From NCBI GenBank assembly GCA_963734635.1, contig CAVTIA010000008.1, positions 1 through 64,000 on the forward strand: a stretch of 64,000 nucleotides of DNA, written 5' to 3'. Every line of letters begins with the position of its first letter. Positions within the stretch are counted from its first letter, which is position 1. Positions 54,911 through 63,774 of this stretch are shown here, piece after piece. The notes beneath the pieces are model-generated. The model searched no databases and was not told the DNA's origin. It was given only the letters and a program-made list of their open reading frames with translations. The position numbers were made by a program, and so were the translations under genes. The stretch is from DATCJA01 sp963734635 (GTDB taxonomy: Bacteria > Acidobacteriota > Vicinamibacteria > Vicinamibacterales > UBA2999).

Positions 54911-54944
54911 AGGCCCCAGGCCTCAGGCCTCAGGCCTGGGGCCT
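54911..54944. terminator. Perfect 13-bp hairpin between convergent genes, AGGCCTG-type repeat copy 2
   Basis: Arm AGGCCCCAGGCCT (54911-54923) and its exact inverse AGGCCTGGGGCCT (54932-54944) flank an 8-nt loop. The repeat word runs on to 54953. It lies in the 52-nt gap between the SMP-30-like gene and the convergent TRAP gene and could terminate both. Confidence 0.6.
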
Positions 54945-54957
54945 GAGGCCTGGTTGT

Positions 54958-55992
54958 TTACAGATTGACGAGCGACAGGAGTTCTTTTCCGAACTGAGAG
55001 CGCGCCTCACCGTAAATCGGCCTGACCGTGTCCACGAAGGCCTTGTGCTGCTCGGGTGTGAGCTCGACGATCTCGCCTCCTACCTTCCGGATCGCCGCAG
55101 CAGCGTCTTCTTCTTCTTTCACGTGAAGGTTGCGCTGAAAAGTGACCGCGTCGGCTACGGCCGCTCGCATTTCGTCTTGCAGCTCACGCGGCCAGCTGTC
55201 GAACGTCGGCCGGTGCAGAAAGATTGGACGAGAGAGGTAGAAGTGATTCGAGGCCGTGTGGAACTTGTGAAAGTTATGAACGCCGTACGTGACGGTGTTG
55301 AGGAAGGGGTTTTCCTGCGCATCGAGCGTCCCCGCCTTGACCGCGGGAATCACCTCCGAGAGATCCATGATCTTCGGGACCGCTCCGAGGAGCTCGAACG
55401 TTCGAGCCTGGACCTTGCTGGGAAGCACTCGAATCGTCATCCCTTTGAGATCCGCAGGAAGCCGCACCGGCCTCAGGCGATTCGACACGTGCCGGAAGCC
55501 GTTTTCGAACCAGCCGAGGATCCGAAAGTCCATACCCGCTTCGATTCGTTCCGCCATCACCCGCCCGAAGCGCCCGTCCATGGCGCCGCGTGCCGTTGAC
55601 TGGTCCTGGAACAAGAACGGCAGATCGGCGACGCCGAGGTCCGGAACTCGCTCGGTGAGATAACTGCTCGACTGATATCCGAGCGTGAGAACGCCGCTTT
55701 CGACGAGCCAGAGAATGTCCTCACCGCGGTAGCCGAGATCGAGGATGTTGTAGACGTACTTCACGTCGACATCACCCTTGAACTTCGCCGACACGCGATC
55801 GCCGATCCGTTTCAACGCAATGCTAAATCCGTTGTCGGCAGGGCTGTAGCCGCCCATCAAGATACGCAGCGGCCTGCGCGTCGAGACCGCGGGTGCGTGC
55901 TGCCCGGCGCCCGCTGCCGCTATTCCAACACCGCCTGCCAGCGCACCTGCGCCAATCACGGTTGACGATTTCAGAAAGTCTCGCCTCAGCAT
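54958..55992 (-). CDS. TRAP transporter solute-binding protein (DctP family)
   Basis: This 344-residue protein has a Tat signal (MLRRDFLKSSTVIGAGALAGG), then RILMGGYSPADNG, WLVESGVLTLGYQSSSYLTERVP, DLPFLFQD, WFENGFRHVSNRLRPV, LKGMTIRVLPSKVQARTFELLGA (in parts; the conserved Arg of IRV binds the carboxylate in DctP proteins) and GTLDAQENPFLNTVTYGVHN. It captures an organic acid in the periplasm for a TRAP transporter. The DctQ/DctM membrane subunits are absent from the window. It lies 17 nt downstream of a PepSY membrane protein, an unusual partner. Confidence 0.88.
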   Translation of the reverse strand: MLRRDFLKSSTVIGAGALAGGVGIAAAGAGQHAPAVSTRRPLRILMGGYSPADNGFSIALKRIGDRVSAKFKGDVDVKYVYNILDLGYRGEDILWLVESGVLTLGYQSSSYLTERVPDLGVADLPFLFQDQSTARGAMDGRFGRVMAERIEAGMDFRILGWFENGFRHVSNRLRPVRLPADLKGMTIRVLPSKVQARTFELLGAVPKIMDLSEVIPAVKAGTLDAQENPFLNTVTYGVHNFHKFHTASNHFYLSRPIFLHRPTFDSWPRELQDEMRAAVADAVTFQRNLHVKEEEDAAAAIRKVGGEIVELTPEQHKAFVDTVRPIYGEARSQFGKELLSLVNL

Positions 55993-56009
55993 CGACTCCT
56001 CCACGTCCC

Positions 56010-56969
56010 TCATTCCACGGGCTGCGCTTCGGCCGCGAATCCGACAACCCTTTGTGGTGCCACCGCTGCGGAATGACGCTTGCGGACCACACGATGCCAC
56101 CACATCACGGTCCCCGTGACGAACATGGCGGCCGGAATAAGTCCTAGCACGACCCAGACGGCTTTCAGTATGTGGCTGTTCCGCCATCGGCCGAAGTGCA
56201 GGCGCACCAGCCAGTCGAGCATGACGTCGCCCGGCCGCGATTGGAGGCGTTCGGGAACGCCCCAGATGCGGTCAACGGTGGCGACGAACGGATCCGGAAA
56301 CGACAGATAGATGCCGGACACAGCCCAGATGAACACGATCGCGAAAAACCAGAAGCCCATCGCGCTGTGCAGGTCGTAATTGAGTCGCGGCGAGGAAGCC
56401 CCCCATTTCACCGACAGGGCTCGCCGCCAGCCTTTCACGCCGGGCCACCAGATGAACGCACCGGTGATACACAACACCGTTACCAGGATGCTGCCTACGC
56501 CGTTCCAGAATCGCCCGCGGCGATCCTCCGGCATGAGAAGGTCGTCGTGAAGCTCGGCCAGCGTCAAGATGGCTTGCGCCTGCCACGGCCAGGGCTCGCC
56601 GAGATCCTCACCGGTCAACGCGTTGAAATCGCGCTCGAACGTCTCGCCGTTTTTCTGAAGGACGATGCGAACCAACGCGGTGCGGCGCTGTGGACCTCCG
56701 ACGCGTTCGACAGTCGCTCCCGGATACGCCTCACGCGCGGCCTGTGTGAGCTGCCCCTTTGTCAGAAGCTGCATGGACGCATCGATGGTAGGCGCCTGCG
56801 GACGTGACGCCGCGTCCATTTCTCGCCGGAACACGAGGGCACTCCCCGTGACGCTGAGCAGCACGATGTAGAGCCCGATTGCGATTCCAATCCAGAGGTG
56901 AACCTGAAAACAGATCTTCCGGAAAAGAAACGTCCGCGGCCGCCGCAACAATCTCTGCCACAGGTTCAT
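56010..56969 (-). CDS. PepSY-associated transmembrane protein
   Basis: This 319-residue protein has four membrane helices: FQVHLWIGIAIGLYIVLLSVTG (17-38), VGSILVTVLCITGAFIWWPG (about 155), AMGFWFFAIVFIWAVSGIYLS (about 200) and AVWVVLGLIPAAMFVTGTVMWW (about 275). A PepSY domain lies between helices 1 and 2. This is the PepSY_TM/PiuB-like family, often linked to siderophore or heme-iron reduction and to propeptide binding. The conserved His residues in the helices (FQVHLWIG, LNYDLHSAMG, LVRLHFGRW) could bind heme. ATG 56969 is likely. It is co-oriented with the TRAP gene 17 nt downstream. Confidence 0.83.
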   Translation of the reverse strand: MNLWQRLLRRPRTFLFRKICFQVHLWIGIAIGLYIVLLSVTGSALVFRREMDAASRPQAPTIDASMQLLTKGQLTQAAREAYPGATVERVGGPQRRTALVRIVLQKNGETFERDFNALTGEDLGEPWPWQAQAILTLAELHDDLLMPEDRRGRFWNGVGSILVTVLCITGAFIWWPGVKGWRRALSVKWGASSPRLNYDLHSAMGFWFFAIVFIWAVSGIYLSFPDPFVATVDRIWGVPERLQSRPGDVMLDWLVRLHFGRWRNSHILKAVWVVLGLIPAAMFVTGTVMWWHRVVRKRHSAAVAPQRVVGFAAEAQPVE

Positions 56970-57087
56970 GCGCGTTGGGAAATCGTAGCAGACCTAAAGC
57001 TTCCGTCCGTTCGGTCCGATAAGCCGCACAGCCCTCCCAGGCATCAGTCTGTACAGCAAGGCCTTTCGGATCAGCACTTTACACGAA

Positions 57088-57798
57088 ATGCGGATTCTCA
57101 CGCTCCTCGTCTTCAGCGCAGCAGTCGCCTGGCCAGGCCAGGCGTCGGCGCAGATCTACGCGTGGCGCGACGCCAGCGGGACGCTAGTGTTATCAGACCG
57201 GCGGCTGGAACCAGAGGCCACGACTTACGATGTTCCCGATGCCCCGAAGTTCAGGACGACACGGCCGGTTGCAACAATCGGTAGCGACGAGCCGTTCGAG
57301 CCGCTGGTGCAGCAATATGCCACGCGAACGGGCATCCGCCCCGATCTCGTGCGGGCTGTGATTCAGGTCGAATCAGGCTTCAACCCGCGCGCGACGTCAC
57401 CGAAAGGCGCGATGGGGCTCATGCAGTTGATGCCGGCGACTGCACGGGAGCTTGGCGTGGTCAACCCGTATGACCCCGAGGACAACATCCGCGGCGGCAC
57501 CAGCTATCTGCGCCAGCTTCTGGACCGTTACGAGGGCAACGAAGAGCTCGCGCTGGCTGCCTACAACGCGGGATTCACATCGGTCGATCGGCATGGTGGC
57601 CGCATACCGCCCTACCAGGAAACGCAGGAGTATGTTCGAAAAGTGGGCGCAGTCGCCGACGTCGAGCGGGCGCCGACGTTGCCCGGTCGCGGCAAGCTCG
57701 TCATCTACAAGGTCGTCGAAATCATCGACGGAAGACCGGTGGTCCAGTACACGTCCGAGCGTCCAACCTCAGGAACCTACGAAATCGTCCAACGGTAA
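57088..57798 (+). CDS. Lytic transglycosylase (SLT domain) with DUF4124-like N-terminus
   Basis: This 236-residue exported protein has a signal peptide (MRILTLLVFSAAVAWPGQASA), a DUF4124-like segment (IYAWRDASGTLVLSDR) and an SLT domain (LVRAVIQVESGFNPRATSPKGAMGLMQLMPATARELG, in parts; catalytic Glu in VIQVESGFNP about 94, then NIRGGTSYLRQLLDRY and LALAAYNAG). It cleaves the MurNAc-GlcNAc bond of peptidoglycan. ATG 57088 is the only credible start. No membrane anchor beyond the signal. Confidence 0.9.
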   Translation: MRILTLLVFSAAVAWPGQASAQIYAWRDASGTLVLSDRRLEPEATTYDVPDAPKFRTTRPVATIGSDEPFEPLVQQYATRTGIRPDLVRAVIQVESGFNPRATSPKGAMGLMQLMPATARELGVVNPYDPEDNIRGGTSYLRQLLDRYEGNEELALAAYNAGFTSVDRHGGRIPPYQETQEYVRKVGAVADVERAPTLPGRGKLVIYKVVEIIDGRPVVQYTSERPTSGTYEIVQR

Positions 57799-57805
57799 GA
57801 TAGAA

Positions 57806-57844
57806 TTTATGAATCGACGGATTTACGAATTGACGAATTGATTG
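57806..57844. repeat. GAATTGACG-type degenerate tandem repeat
   Basis: TTATGAATCGACGGATTTACG followed by AATTGACGAATTGATTG repeats a 12-13 nt word between the lytic transglycosylase and rpsT. It is similar in style to the GAACC and GTTGGGAGTT repeats elsewhere. TAGAAT at 57801-57806 could be a -10 box for rpsT. Confidence 0.45.
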
Positions 57845-57860
57845 AGCTCGAGAGGTTCCT

Positions 57861-58127
57861 TTGGCCAAGCGTACGAAGTCAGCTCTGAAGGCGAACAGGC
57901 AGAATGTCAAGCGGCGGGAGCATAACCGGCAGATGCGCGCCAGGCTCCGCACCGCGCTCAAATCGATCCGCACCTCACTCGACGCCAAGGATCTGACCGG
58001 CGCGAAGGCCGCTCTCAGCCGGACCGTCTCGATTGTCGACAAGATGGCGACCAGGGGGATCATCCACCGAAATACCGCCGGTCGCTACAAGTCGCGGATC
58101 ACGGCCCGACTCACCAAGAGCGCGTAG
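57861..58127 (+). CDS. rpsT: 30S ribosomal protein S20
   Basis: This 88-residue basic protein matches bS20: MAKRTKSALKANRQNVKRREHN, RARLRTALKSIRTSLDAKD, and MATRGIIHRNTAGRYKSRITARL. It binds 16S rRNA early in 30S assembly. The start is TTG, the family-typical AK following at once. A GAGAGG ribosome site lies at 57850-57855. A non-AUG start is common for rpsT in bacteria, where it helps autogenous control. It overlaps the convergent holA 3' end by 17 nt. Confidence 0.93.
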   Translation: MAKRTKSALKANRQNVKRREHNRQMRARLRTALKSIRTSLDAKDLTGAKAALSRTVSIVDKMATRGIIHRNTAGRYKSRITARLTKSA

Positions 58128-59058
58128 CCTGCGACTTCGGCACGTCGCACATTTCCACGACAAGCCGCTCGAGCAGCGTGCGGGGATCTCCCGCTGAGGA
58201 CTTGAGCGCAAGATCCGTCCGCAGCACCGCGTCCATCGCGTCCCGCAACCGCGCAGCAGAGACGCGCTCGGCCGCGACGCGCAGCTGTCCCATCACGACC
58301 ACCGGCATCCACCCGGCGTCGAGCGCCAGATGCAGTTCGTGCAACGCATCGGCTGCGTCGTTTCTTGCAATCGCCTTTGCGATGCCGAAGTCGGTCTGCG
58401 CGTCGGGTGCGGCCGGCACGACCTGACGAACAGTGTCGGCGCTTATCGTCGGCTCCCCCATCGAATACAGCGTGACGCGCTCGAGACCTGCCCGGAGCCG
58501 GACGAGGTTGAGCCCGGTACGCTGCACGAGCATCTGGACGGCGCCTGCATCCAGCGGAGCCCCGAGTTTCGCTGCCCGCGCTTTCACCCAGCGTTCGGCG
58601 TCCGCCGCGTCAGCGATCGTGCCGCAGTTGACGATCTGCGCCTCTTTCATCAACAGCTTGACGGCTCGCCTGCGCTGGTCAAGCGCACCGCACACGAACA
58701 CGACGGTCGCATGAGGCGGCGGATCCTGAATGAAGCGCTCGAGTCGCTCCTGTTCTTCGTCCGCTGCTTTTGATTCGCGCTTTGGAATCAGCAGCTTCTC
58801 CGCTTCGAGCACCAGCACCACGCGTCTCGATGCCATCATCGGCAACGTAGCGGCGGCATGCGTCAGCTCGTCCACGCTCATCTCGCCGCCGAACAGGCGT
58901 TCGACGTTGAACGCTCGAAGCCCCTCGTCCACGATCTCGGCGAACTCACCCGCGACGGCGGACTTCTCGGCATCGTCGTCTCCGACGAGCATGTACAGGG
59001 GGCCGGTCGATTCCGTGGCGATTTGTTTTCGAAGTGCGGCGATCGAGATCTGAGGCAC
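58111..59058 (-). CDS. holA: DNA polymerase III subunit delta
   Basis: This 315-residue clamp-loader subunit has LYMLVGDDDAEKSAVAGEF at the start, LPMMASRRVVLVLEAEKLL (about 74), a middle VVFVCGALDQRRRAVKLLMKEA and the C-terminal helical domain (TLYSMGEPTISADTVRQVVP, LHLALDAGWMPVVVMGQLRV). Delta opens the beta clamp. The start is ATG 59058. It is the last gene of leuS-lptE-holA; 3 nt separate it from lptE. Its 3' end overlaps rpsT. Confidence 0.9.
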   Translation of the reverse strand: MPQISIAALRKQIATESTGPLYMLVGDDDAEKSAVAGEFAEIVDEGLRAFNVERLFGGEMSVDELTHAAATLPMMASRRVVLVLEAEKLLIPKRESKAADEEQERLERFIQDPPPHATVVFVCGALDQRRRAVKLLMKEAQIVNCGTIADAADAERWVKARAAKLGAPLDAGAVQMLVQRTGLNLVRLRAGLERVTLYSMGEPTISADTVRQVVPAAPDAQTDFGIAKAIARNDAADALHELHLALDAGWMPVVVMGQLRVAAERVSAARLRDAMDAVLRTDLALKSSAGDPRTLLERLVVEMCDVPKSQATRSW

Positions 59059-59061
59059 TAA

Positions 59062-59595
59062 CTAGAATGCCTCCAGGATTGCCGTCGCCACGGTGCGCGC
59101 CACGTCGTCAGCAATGCGGTCGAACGAGCTGCGCTCCTGACTCAGGAACGTTGCCCCTTCGAGCGCCGTATTGCCGCGGGTGCTGAGGTCGTACTCCTCG
59201 CGAAACGTCAGGGCGCTGTTCGTCCAGAGGGCCTGGTTGGTTCGAGTGTCGGTGAAGGTCACGTTCATCGTGAGCGTGAACTGATAGCGCGAGGCGAGCT
59301 GATTCTCCGTGAAGCCGACGGGCTGAACGGAAATCCCGGTGACCGTGCCTGTCACGACCGCATCGGCGCCCGCCGCGTCCGGAATGACGCTGTACCGGCC
59401 GCGCCCGATGAACTCCGTCCTGAGCTTCTCGGTGAGAATCTGCTCCACCTGGAAAAACGGAGTGGCGTTGACGAGCGGCGGAATGCCTACTGTGCGGATG
59501 TAGTCCGGCAGGAACGATCCGCGTCCCGCCAGGGAGTAACCACAGCCGGCTGTCATTACCGCTGCACACAGCAGGAGCAGAATAGTTTTCTTCAC
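59062..59595 (-). CDS. lptE: LPS-assembly lipoprotein LptE
   Basis: This 177-residue lipoprotein has a signal with lipobox MTAGC (Cys 18), then GYSLAGRGSFLPDYIRTVGIPPL and FFQVEQILTEKLRTEFIGRG, YSVIPDAAGADAVVTGTV and ALWTNSALTFREEY. It matches the LptE/RlpB fold that plugs the LptD barrel for LPS export. GTG 59595 overlaps the leuS stop as GTGA; an in-frame upstream extension lies inside leuS and is not likely. A leuS-lptE-holA order is standard in Gram-negative bacteria. Its presence indicates an outer membrane with LPS-type export. Confidence 0.88.
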   Translation of the reverse strand: MKKTILLLLCAAVMTAGCGYSLAGRGSFLPDYIRTVGIPPLVNATPFFQVEQILTEKLRTEFIGRGRYSVIPDAAGADAVVTGTVTGISVQPVGFTENQLASRYQFTLTMNVTFTDTRTNQALWTNSALTFREEYDLSTRGNTALEGATFLSQERSSFDRIADDVARTVATAILEAF

Positions 59596-62159
59596 TGAAC
59601 CACCACCGAGACGAGCCTGCCGCGAGCGACGACGACCTTCTTCACCGTTTTGCCGGTCGTGTACGTCTGCACCGCAGGGTCTGCCAGCGCGAGCCGCTCG
59701 AGTTCCTGCTCGGAAACCTCCGCCGGCACCGTCAGACGGCTCCGTACCCGACCGTTCACCTGAACGGGCACAACCACCTCTTCGGCCTTGGCGACCCCCG
59801 CATCGTATGCAGGCCAGGTTGCCGATGCGAGAGTGTTGGTGTGACCCAGCTTCTCCCACATCTCCTCGGCCATGTGAGGAGCGAAGGGTGAGAGGATGCG
59901 CACCAGCGTCTCGAGCGCCTCCCGCACAACGCAGATCGCTTCGGTCCGCTCGACCCCTCCTGCGCCTCCGTCGTCTTCATCAGCGCGGCGCGCAGGGCTA
60001 CCCGTCACCGTTTGCTCGCTGAAGCTGTAAAGCTCGTTGACGAGCTCCATGATCGCCGAAACGGCCGTGTTGAGCTGTTGTCGCTCTTCGATGTCGATCG
60101 TAACCCGGCGAATGGTGTCGTGTGTCTTGCGGCGGAGCGCCCGCTCGGCAGCGTTCAGCGCATCGCACTCGTCGGCGCTGCCGATGCCTTCGCCACCGAC
60201 CGTCTCGGACCAGTGATCGACGAGCCGCCACACTCGCGCCAGAAAGCGGAAGCTCCCTTCGAGGCCCGCATCGGTCCACTCGACTTCCTTTTCCGGGGGC
60301 GCCACGAACATCACGTACAGGCGCAGAGCGTCGGCACCGTACTTCTGAAGCATCGTGTCCGGATCGACGACGTTTCCCTTGGACTTGGACATGACGGCGC
60401 CGTCTTTCAACACCATGCCCTGGGTGAGCAGCTGCGTGAAAGGCTCACTATGGTCCACAAGGCCAAGGTCGCGGAACACTCGCGCGAAAAAGCGCGAGTA
60501 GATCAGGTGGAGAATCGCGTGCTCGACGCCCCCGCTGTAAAAATCGACGGGCAGCCAATACTTCACCTTTGCCGGGTCGAATGGCATCTGGTCGTTGCGT
60601 GGGTCGGCAAAGCGATAGAAGTACCAGGACGAGTCGACGAAAGTGTCCATCGTGTCGGTCTCGCGCCTGGCCGGTCCGCCGCATTTCGGACAGGTGACGT
60701 TCACGAATTCCGGGACCTGCGCGAGCGGCGAATCCCCGCGGCCGGTGAACTGGGCCACCTTCGGCAGCACGACTGGCAGCTGGTCGTCCGGTACGGGCAC
60801 GATTCCGTCGCGCTCGCAGTAGATCATCGGAATAGGCGTGCCCCAGTACCGCTGCCGCGAAATGCCCCAATCCTTCAGCCGATACTGAATCGTCGCCTCG
60901 CCAGTTCCGCGCTCGCGTGCATCATCAATCATCCGGCGCTGCGCGTCGGCTGAGGGCAGTCCCGAATAGGGTCCTGAATCCACGAGCGTTCCATATGCAA
61001 CGGTCGCCTCCGACAGCTCACTCTCCCGAACGGGCCGGCCATCTGGCGTCACCACCACGCGGATCGGCAGGTTGAATTTGCGCGCAAAGTCGAAGTCGCG
61101 CTCGTCGTGGGCCGGAACAGCCATGACCGCGCCCGTGCCGTACTCACCGAGCACAAAGTTCGCGATCCAGGCCGGTACCGGCTGATTCGTAAACGGGTTG
61201 ATCGCGCGAAAGCCCGTGTCGAATCCCTGCTTTTCAATGTCACCGCTGATACGCGCGGTGCGATCCTGCGCCCGAAATGCCTGCACCTGGCGGCGGAACG
61301 AGACGGGATCCTGCGACTTCTCGGCAAGAATGCCGACGAGCGGGTGCTCCGGTGCAAGCAGCACGAACGTAGCGCCGTAAATCGTGTCGATGCGCGTCGT
61401 GAAGACCTCGATGAATTCCGGGATCGGGGATCCGGGATCCGGGATCCAATCGGCCAGCGGGAACTTGACGCGCGCGCCTTCCGACCGCCCGATCCAGTTT
61501 CGCTGCATCGTCAGCACCTTGTCGGGCCAGTGGGTCAAGGTCACCGTCTGATCGAGCAACTCGTCGGTGTACGCGGTAATCCGGAAGAACCACTGTTCGA
61601 GCTCGCGCACCTCAACCGGTGTGCCGCAGCGCCAACACCCGCCATCGACGACCTGTTCGTTCGCGAGGACGGTGTTGCAGCTCGGGCACCAGTTCACGGA
61701 CGAGCGCCGTCGGTATGCGAGCCCCCGCTCGAACATCCTGATGAACAGCCATTGATTCCACTTGTAGTACTCGGGATCGCACGTGGCGAGCTCACGTTCC
61801 CAGGCGTAGCTGACGCCGAGCCGCTGGAGCTGTCCTTTCATGTGCGCGATGTTGCTGCGCGTCGACACTTCCGGATGAATGCCCCCCTTGATAGCAGCGT
61901 TCTCGGCAGGAAGGCCGAACGCATCCCATCCAAATGGATGCAGGACGTTGTACCCCCGCATGCGCTTGGTCCGCGCGACGACGTCTCCGATGATGTAGTT
62001 GCGCACGTGGCCGACGTGGGCGTGACCCGACGGGTACGCGAACATTTCGAGGCAGTAAAACTTCGGTCGGGACGGGTCCTCCGTCACCTCGAACGCACGC
62101 GCCGAAGTCCAGCGCTGCTGCCATTTCCGATCGAGCTCTTGTGGGTGGTAGTCGGACAT
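59592..62159 (-). CDS. leuS: Leucyl-tRNA synthetase
   Basis: This 855-residue class I enzyme charges tRNA-Leu. HIGH appears as YPSGHAHVGHVRNYIIGD (about 43-60), the CP1 editing domain carries FTTRIDTIYGATFVLLAPEH and GTGAVMAVPAHDERDFDFA, zinc-like pairs are in WCPSCNTVLANEQV and CWRCGTPV, and KMSKS is MSKSKGNVVDP (about 615). The C-terminal anticodon domain ends VKKVVVARGRLVSVVV. ATG 62159 (MSDYHPQELDRKW) is the family start. Two short palindromes lie upstream. Confidence 0.97.
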   Translation of the reverse strand: MSDYHPQELDRKWQQRWTSARAFEVTEDPSRPKFYCLEMFAYPSGHAHVGHVRNYIIGDVVARTKRMRGYNVLHPFGWDAFGLPAENAAIKGGIHPEVSTRSNIAHMKGQLQRLGVSYAWERELATCDPEYYKWNQWLFIRMFERGLAYRRRSSVNWCPSCNTVLANEQVVDGGCWRCGTPVEVRELEQWFFRITAYTDELLDQTVTLTHWPDKVLTMQRNWIGRSEGARVKFPLADWIPDPGSPIPEFIEVFTTRIDTIYGATFVLLAPEHPLVGILAEKSQDPVSFRRQVQAFRAQDRTARISGDIEKQGFDTGFRAINPFTNQPVPAWIANFVLGEYGTGAVMAVPAHDERDFDFARKFNLPIRVVVTPDGRPVRESELSEATVAYGTLVDSGPYSGLPSADAQRRMIDDARERGTGEATIQYRLKDWGISRQRYWGTPIPMIYCERDGIVPVPDDQLPVVLPKVAQFTGRGDSPLAQVPEFVNVTCPKCGGPARRETDTMDTFVDSSWYFYRFADPRNDQMPFDPAKVKYWLPVDFYSGGVEHAILHLIYSRFFARVFRDLGLVDHSEPFTQLLTQGMVLKDGAVMSKSKGNVVDPDTMLQKYGADALRLYVMFVAPPEKEVEWTDAGLEGSFRFLARVWRLVDHWSETVGGEGIGSADECDALNAAERALRRKTHDTIRRVTIDIEERQQLNTAVSAIMELVNELYSFSEQTVTGSPARRADEDDGGAGGVERTEAICVVREALETLVRILSPFAPHMAEEMWEKLGHTNTLASATWPAYDAGVAKAEEVVVPVQVNGRVRSRLTVPAEVSEQELERLALADPAVQTYTTGKTVKKVVVARGRLVSVVVQ

Positions 62160-62166
62160 GAATGCG

Positions 62167-62194
62167 ATCGCGCAGGCTAAAGCCTGCGCGCTAC
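62167..62194. repeat. Short palindrome family, copy 5
   Basis: CGCGCAGGCTAAAGCCTGCG with flanking GAT and CGCTAC. It sits just upstream of leuS, about 35 nt from copy 6. Confidence 0.75.
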
Positions 62195-62229
62195 AGATTT
62201 CCGGTTGAGCCGCAACGTAACCGGCGTAC

Positions 62230-62258
62230 GTAGCGCGCACGCTTCAGCGTGCGCGTAC
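62230..62258. repeat. Short palindrome family, copy 6
   Basis: GTAGCGCGCACGCTTCAGCG followed by TGCGCGTAC. It lies 6 nt before the 3' end of the deacetylase gene, in tandem with copy 5. Two copies in one 104-nt spacer make a possible cruciform pair between leuS and the deacetylase gene. Confidence 0.75.
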
Positions 62259-62263
62259 TTCGA

Positions 62264-63289
62264 TTATAGCCTCCAGAACTCGCCCAAATGTGTGCGCGCG
62301 GCTGCGATTACTGCGTCGGCACGGGGCGTCGGACCATCAGGTGCGGGAAGCATGTCCAGCGCCGAGGTACTGTTCAGCACTTCGATGACCGAACGCAGTG
62401 ACCCGGCGATGGCGCGCAGATCGTAGCCCCCTTCGGTAACGACCACCATTCGCCCCTCGCAGCACTCGTCAGCCACAGCGCTGATCAGGCCCGTGAGTCG
62501 TCCGAATTGCTGTGTCGTGACCCGCATCGCGCCCAGCGGGTCGTCCATGTGAGCATCGAAGCCGGCAGACACCAGAATCATCTCCGGACGAAACTGCCTG
62601 AGGACGTCTGCGCTCGCGGCGTACACGCGCTCGTAGTCGGCGTCAGTCGCCCCGGCCGCAAGCGGCCAGTTGATGGTGAATCCGACGCCGTCACCGGCCC
62701 CGATCTCGTCCGCCGCGCCGGTCCCGGGATAGAACGGATATTGGTGGGATGAGATGAACAGGACGGTCGAATCCTCATAGAAGGCCCACTGCGTCCCATT
62801 GCCGTGGTGGACGTCGTAGTCCACGATCGCCACGCGCGACAGGCCGCGAGCCCGAGCATGAGCCGCGCCGATCGCGACGTTGTTGAACAGACAGAATCCC
62901 ATGGCACGGTTGCGCTCGGCGTGATGCCCCGGCGGCCGAGACATGACCAGCGCTTTCGCACCACGCGCGCTTTCGAGCACCTGGTCGACCGCCGACACCG
63001 CAGCGCCTGCGGCGAGAATTGCGACGTCGTAGCTCTCAGGCGAAGTGAACGTGTCCGGGTCGAGGGCGACGGCACGCCCCGCTGTCTCCCTGATCAGCCC
63101 GATATATTCACGATCGTGGATCCGCGCTATCTGGTCTTCGGTGGCGGCGCGCGGTTCGACAACGACGCCGCCACGCTGCCGGAACTCGGCGGCAACAACC
63201 TCCATCACTTCCGCGCGTTCGACGCGTTCGGGGTGGCCGGGAGGGTTCAGATGATCGGCAAATCGATCGGATGTGAATACCGTGAGCAT
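62264..63289 (-). CDS. Histone deacetylase-superfamily (AcuC-like) hydrolase
   Basis: This 341-residue zinc hydrolase has the HDAC motifs SRPPGHHAERNRAMGFCLFNN (His pair about 127), VAIVDYDVHHGNGTQWAFYED (in parts; zinc Asp and His about 160), LFISSHQYPFYPGTG, VSAGFDAHMDDPLGAM (zinc Asp about 250) and VTEGGYDL (about 295, catalytic Tyr). Bacterial members deacetylate polyamines, acetoin-pathway enzymes or lysines; the substrate is open. ATG 63289 is the likely start. It is separated from leuS by two palindromes and lies 28 nt downstream of the ACT gene. Confidence 0.9.
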   Translation of the reverse strand: MLTVFTSDRFADHLNPPGHPERVERAEVMEVVAAEFRQRGGVVVEPRAATEDQIARIHDREYIGLIRETAGRAVALDPDTFTSPESYDVAILAAGAAVSAVDQVLESARGAKALVMSRPPGHHAERNRAMGFCLFNNVAIGAAHARARGLSRVAIVDYDVHHGNGTQWAFYEDSTVLFISSHQYPFYPGTGAADEIGAGDGVGFTINWPLAAGATDADYERVYAASADVLRQFRPEMILVSAGFDAHMDDPLGAMRVTTQQFGRLTGLISAVADECCEGRMVVVTEGGYDLRAIAGSLRSVIEVLNSTSALDMLPAPDGPTPRADAVIAAARTHLGEFWRL

Positions 63290-63317
63290 CGGGTCGCGCG
63301 CCTGCGCTCGAGCGGAA

Positions 63318-63692
63318 CTAGTCGGAGAGTGCAGCGACCAGATCCTGGAGATTGTCTGCCGCGATCACCAGCCGGTTGCGCGTCGCCAGGTAGCTGAACC
63401 GGATATTGACCCGTGCATCGGCGATTCGCCTGAAGATACCTGCCGCAGACCCGGGACGATCTTCGACGGGAACCAGCACCACCTGCTGCTCTTTGACGAT
63501 GCGAAATCCCGCCGCCTCGAGTGCATCTCGTGTGTGTTCCCCGTCGGTCGTCAGCACGTGGACGACGCCTTCCATTTCGGCGTGTCCTTCGAGATTGATG
63601 CCCGCGACGCTCACCGCAGTGACTGCTTTCGACAGCATCCCGGGACGATCCTCAGGCAGGGTCACGGCCAGGTCCGTTGCAATGTGAGCCAT
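63318..63692 (-). CDS. Tandem ACT-domain protein
   Basis: This 124-residue protein contains two ACT-like repeats: LAVTLPEDRPGMLSKAVTAVSVAGINLEG (in parts, about 8-36) and VVLVPVEDRPGSAAGIFRRIADARVNIRFSYLA (about 72-104). The DRPG turn that begins ligand-binding helices is present in both. Such stand-alone proteins bind an amino acid and regulate a partner. Which ligand or partner is not evident; none of the neighbours needs one. The start is ATG 63692. It is co-oriented with the deacetylase downstream. Confidence 0.8.
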   Translation of the reverse strand: MAHIATDLAVTLPEDRPGMLSKAVTAVSVAGINLEGHAEMEGVVHVLTTDGEHTRDALEAAGFRIVKEQQVVLVPVEDRPGSAAGIFRRIADARVNIRFSYLATRNRLVIAADNLQDLVAALSD

Positions 63693-63774
63693 TCGTCGTT
63701 CTCCAGTCGAAACGCGATGATAGACTCCCGGCGAGAGTCTGCGCTACATTTCTCCGCGCAAAGGGGCAGCTCAC

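Noticed and set aside
61107..62180. A 357-codon plus-strand open frame
   Set aside because: It is antisense to leuS, with Arg/His-rich, unstructured translation.
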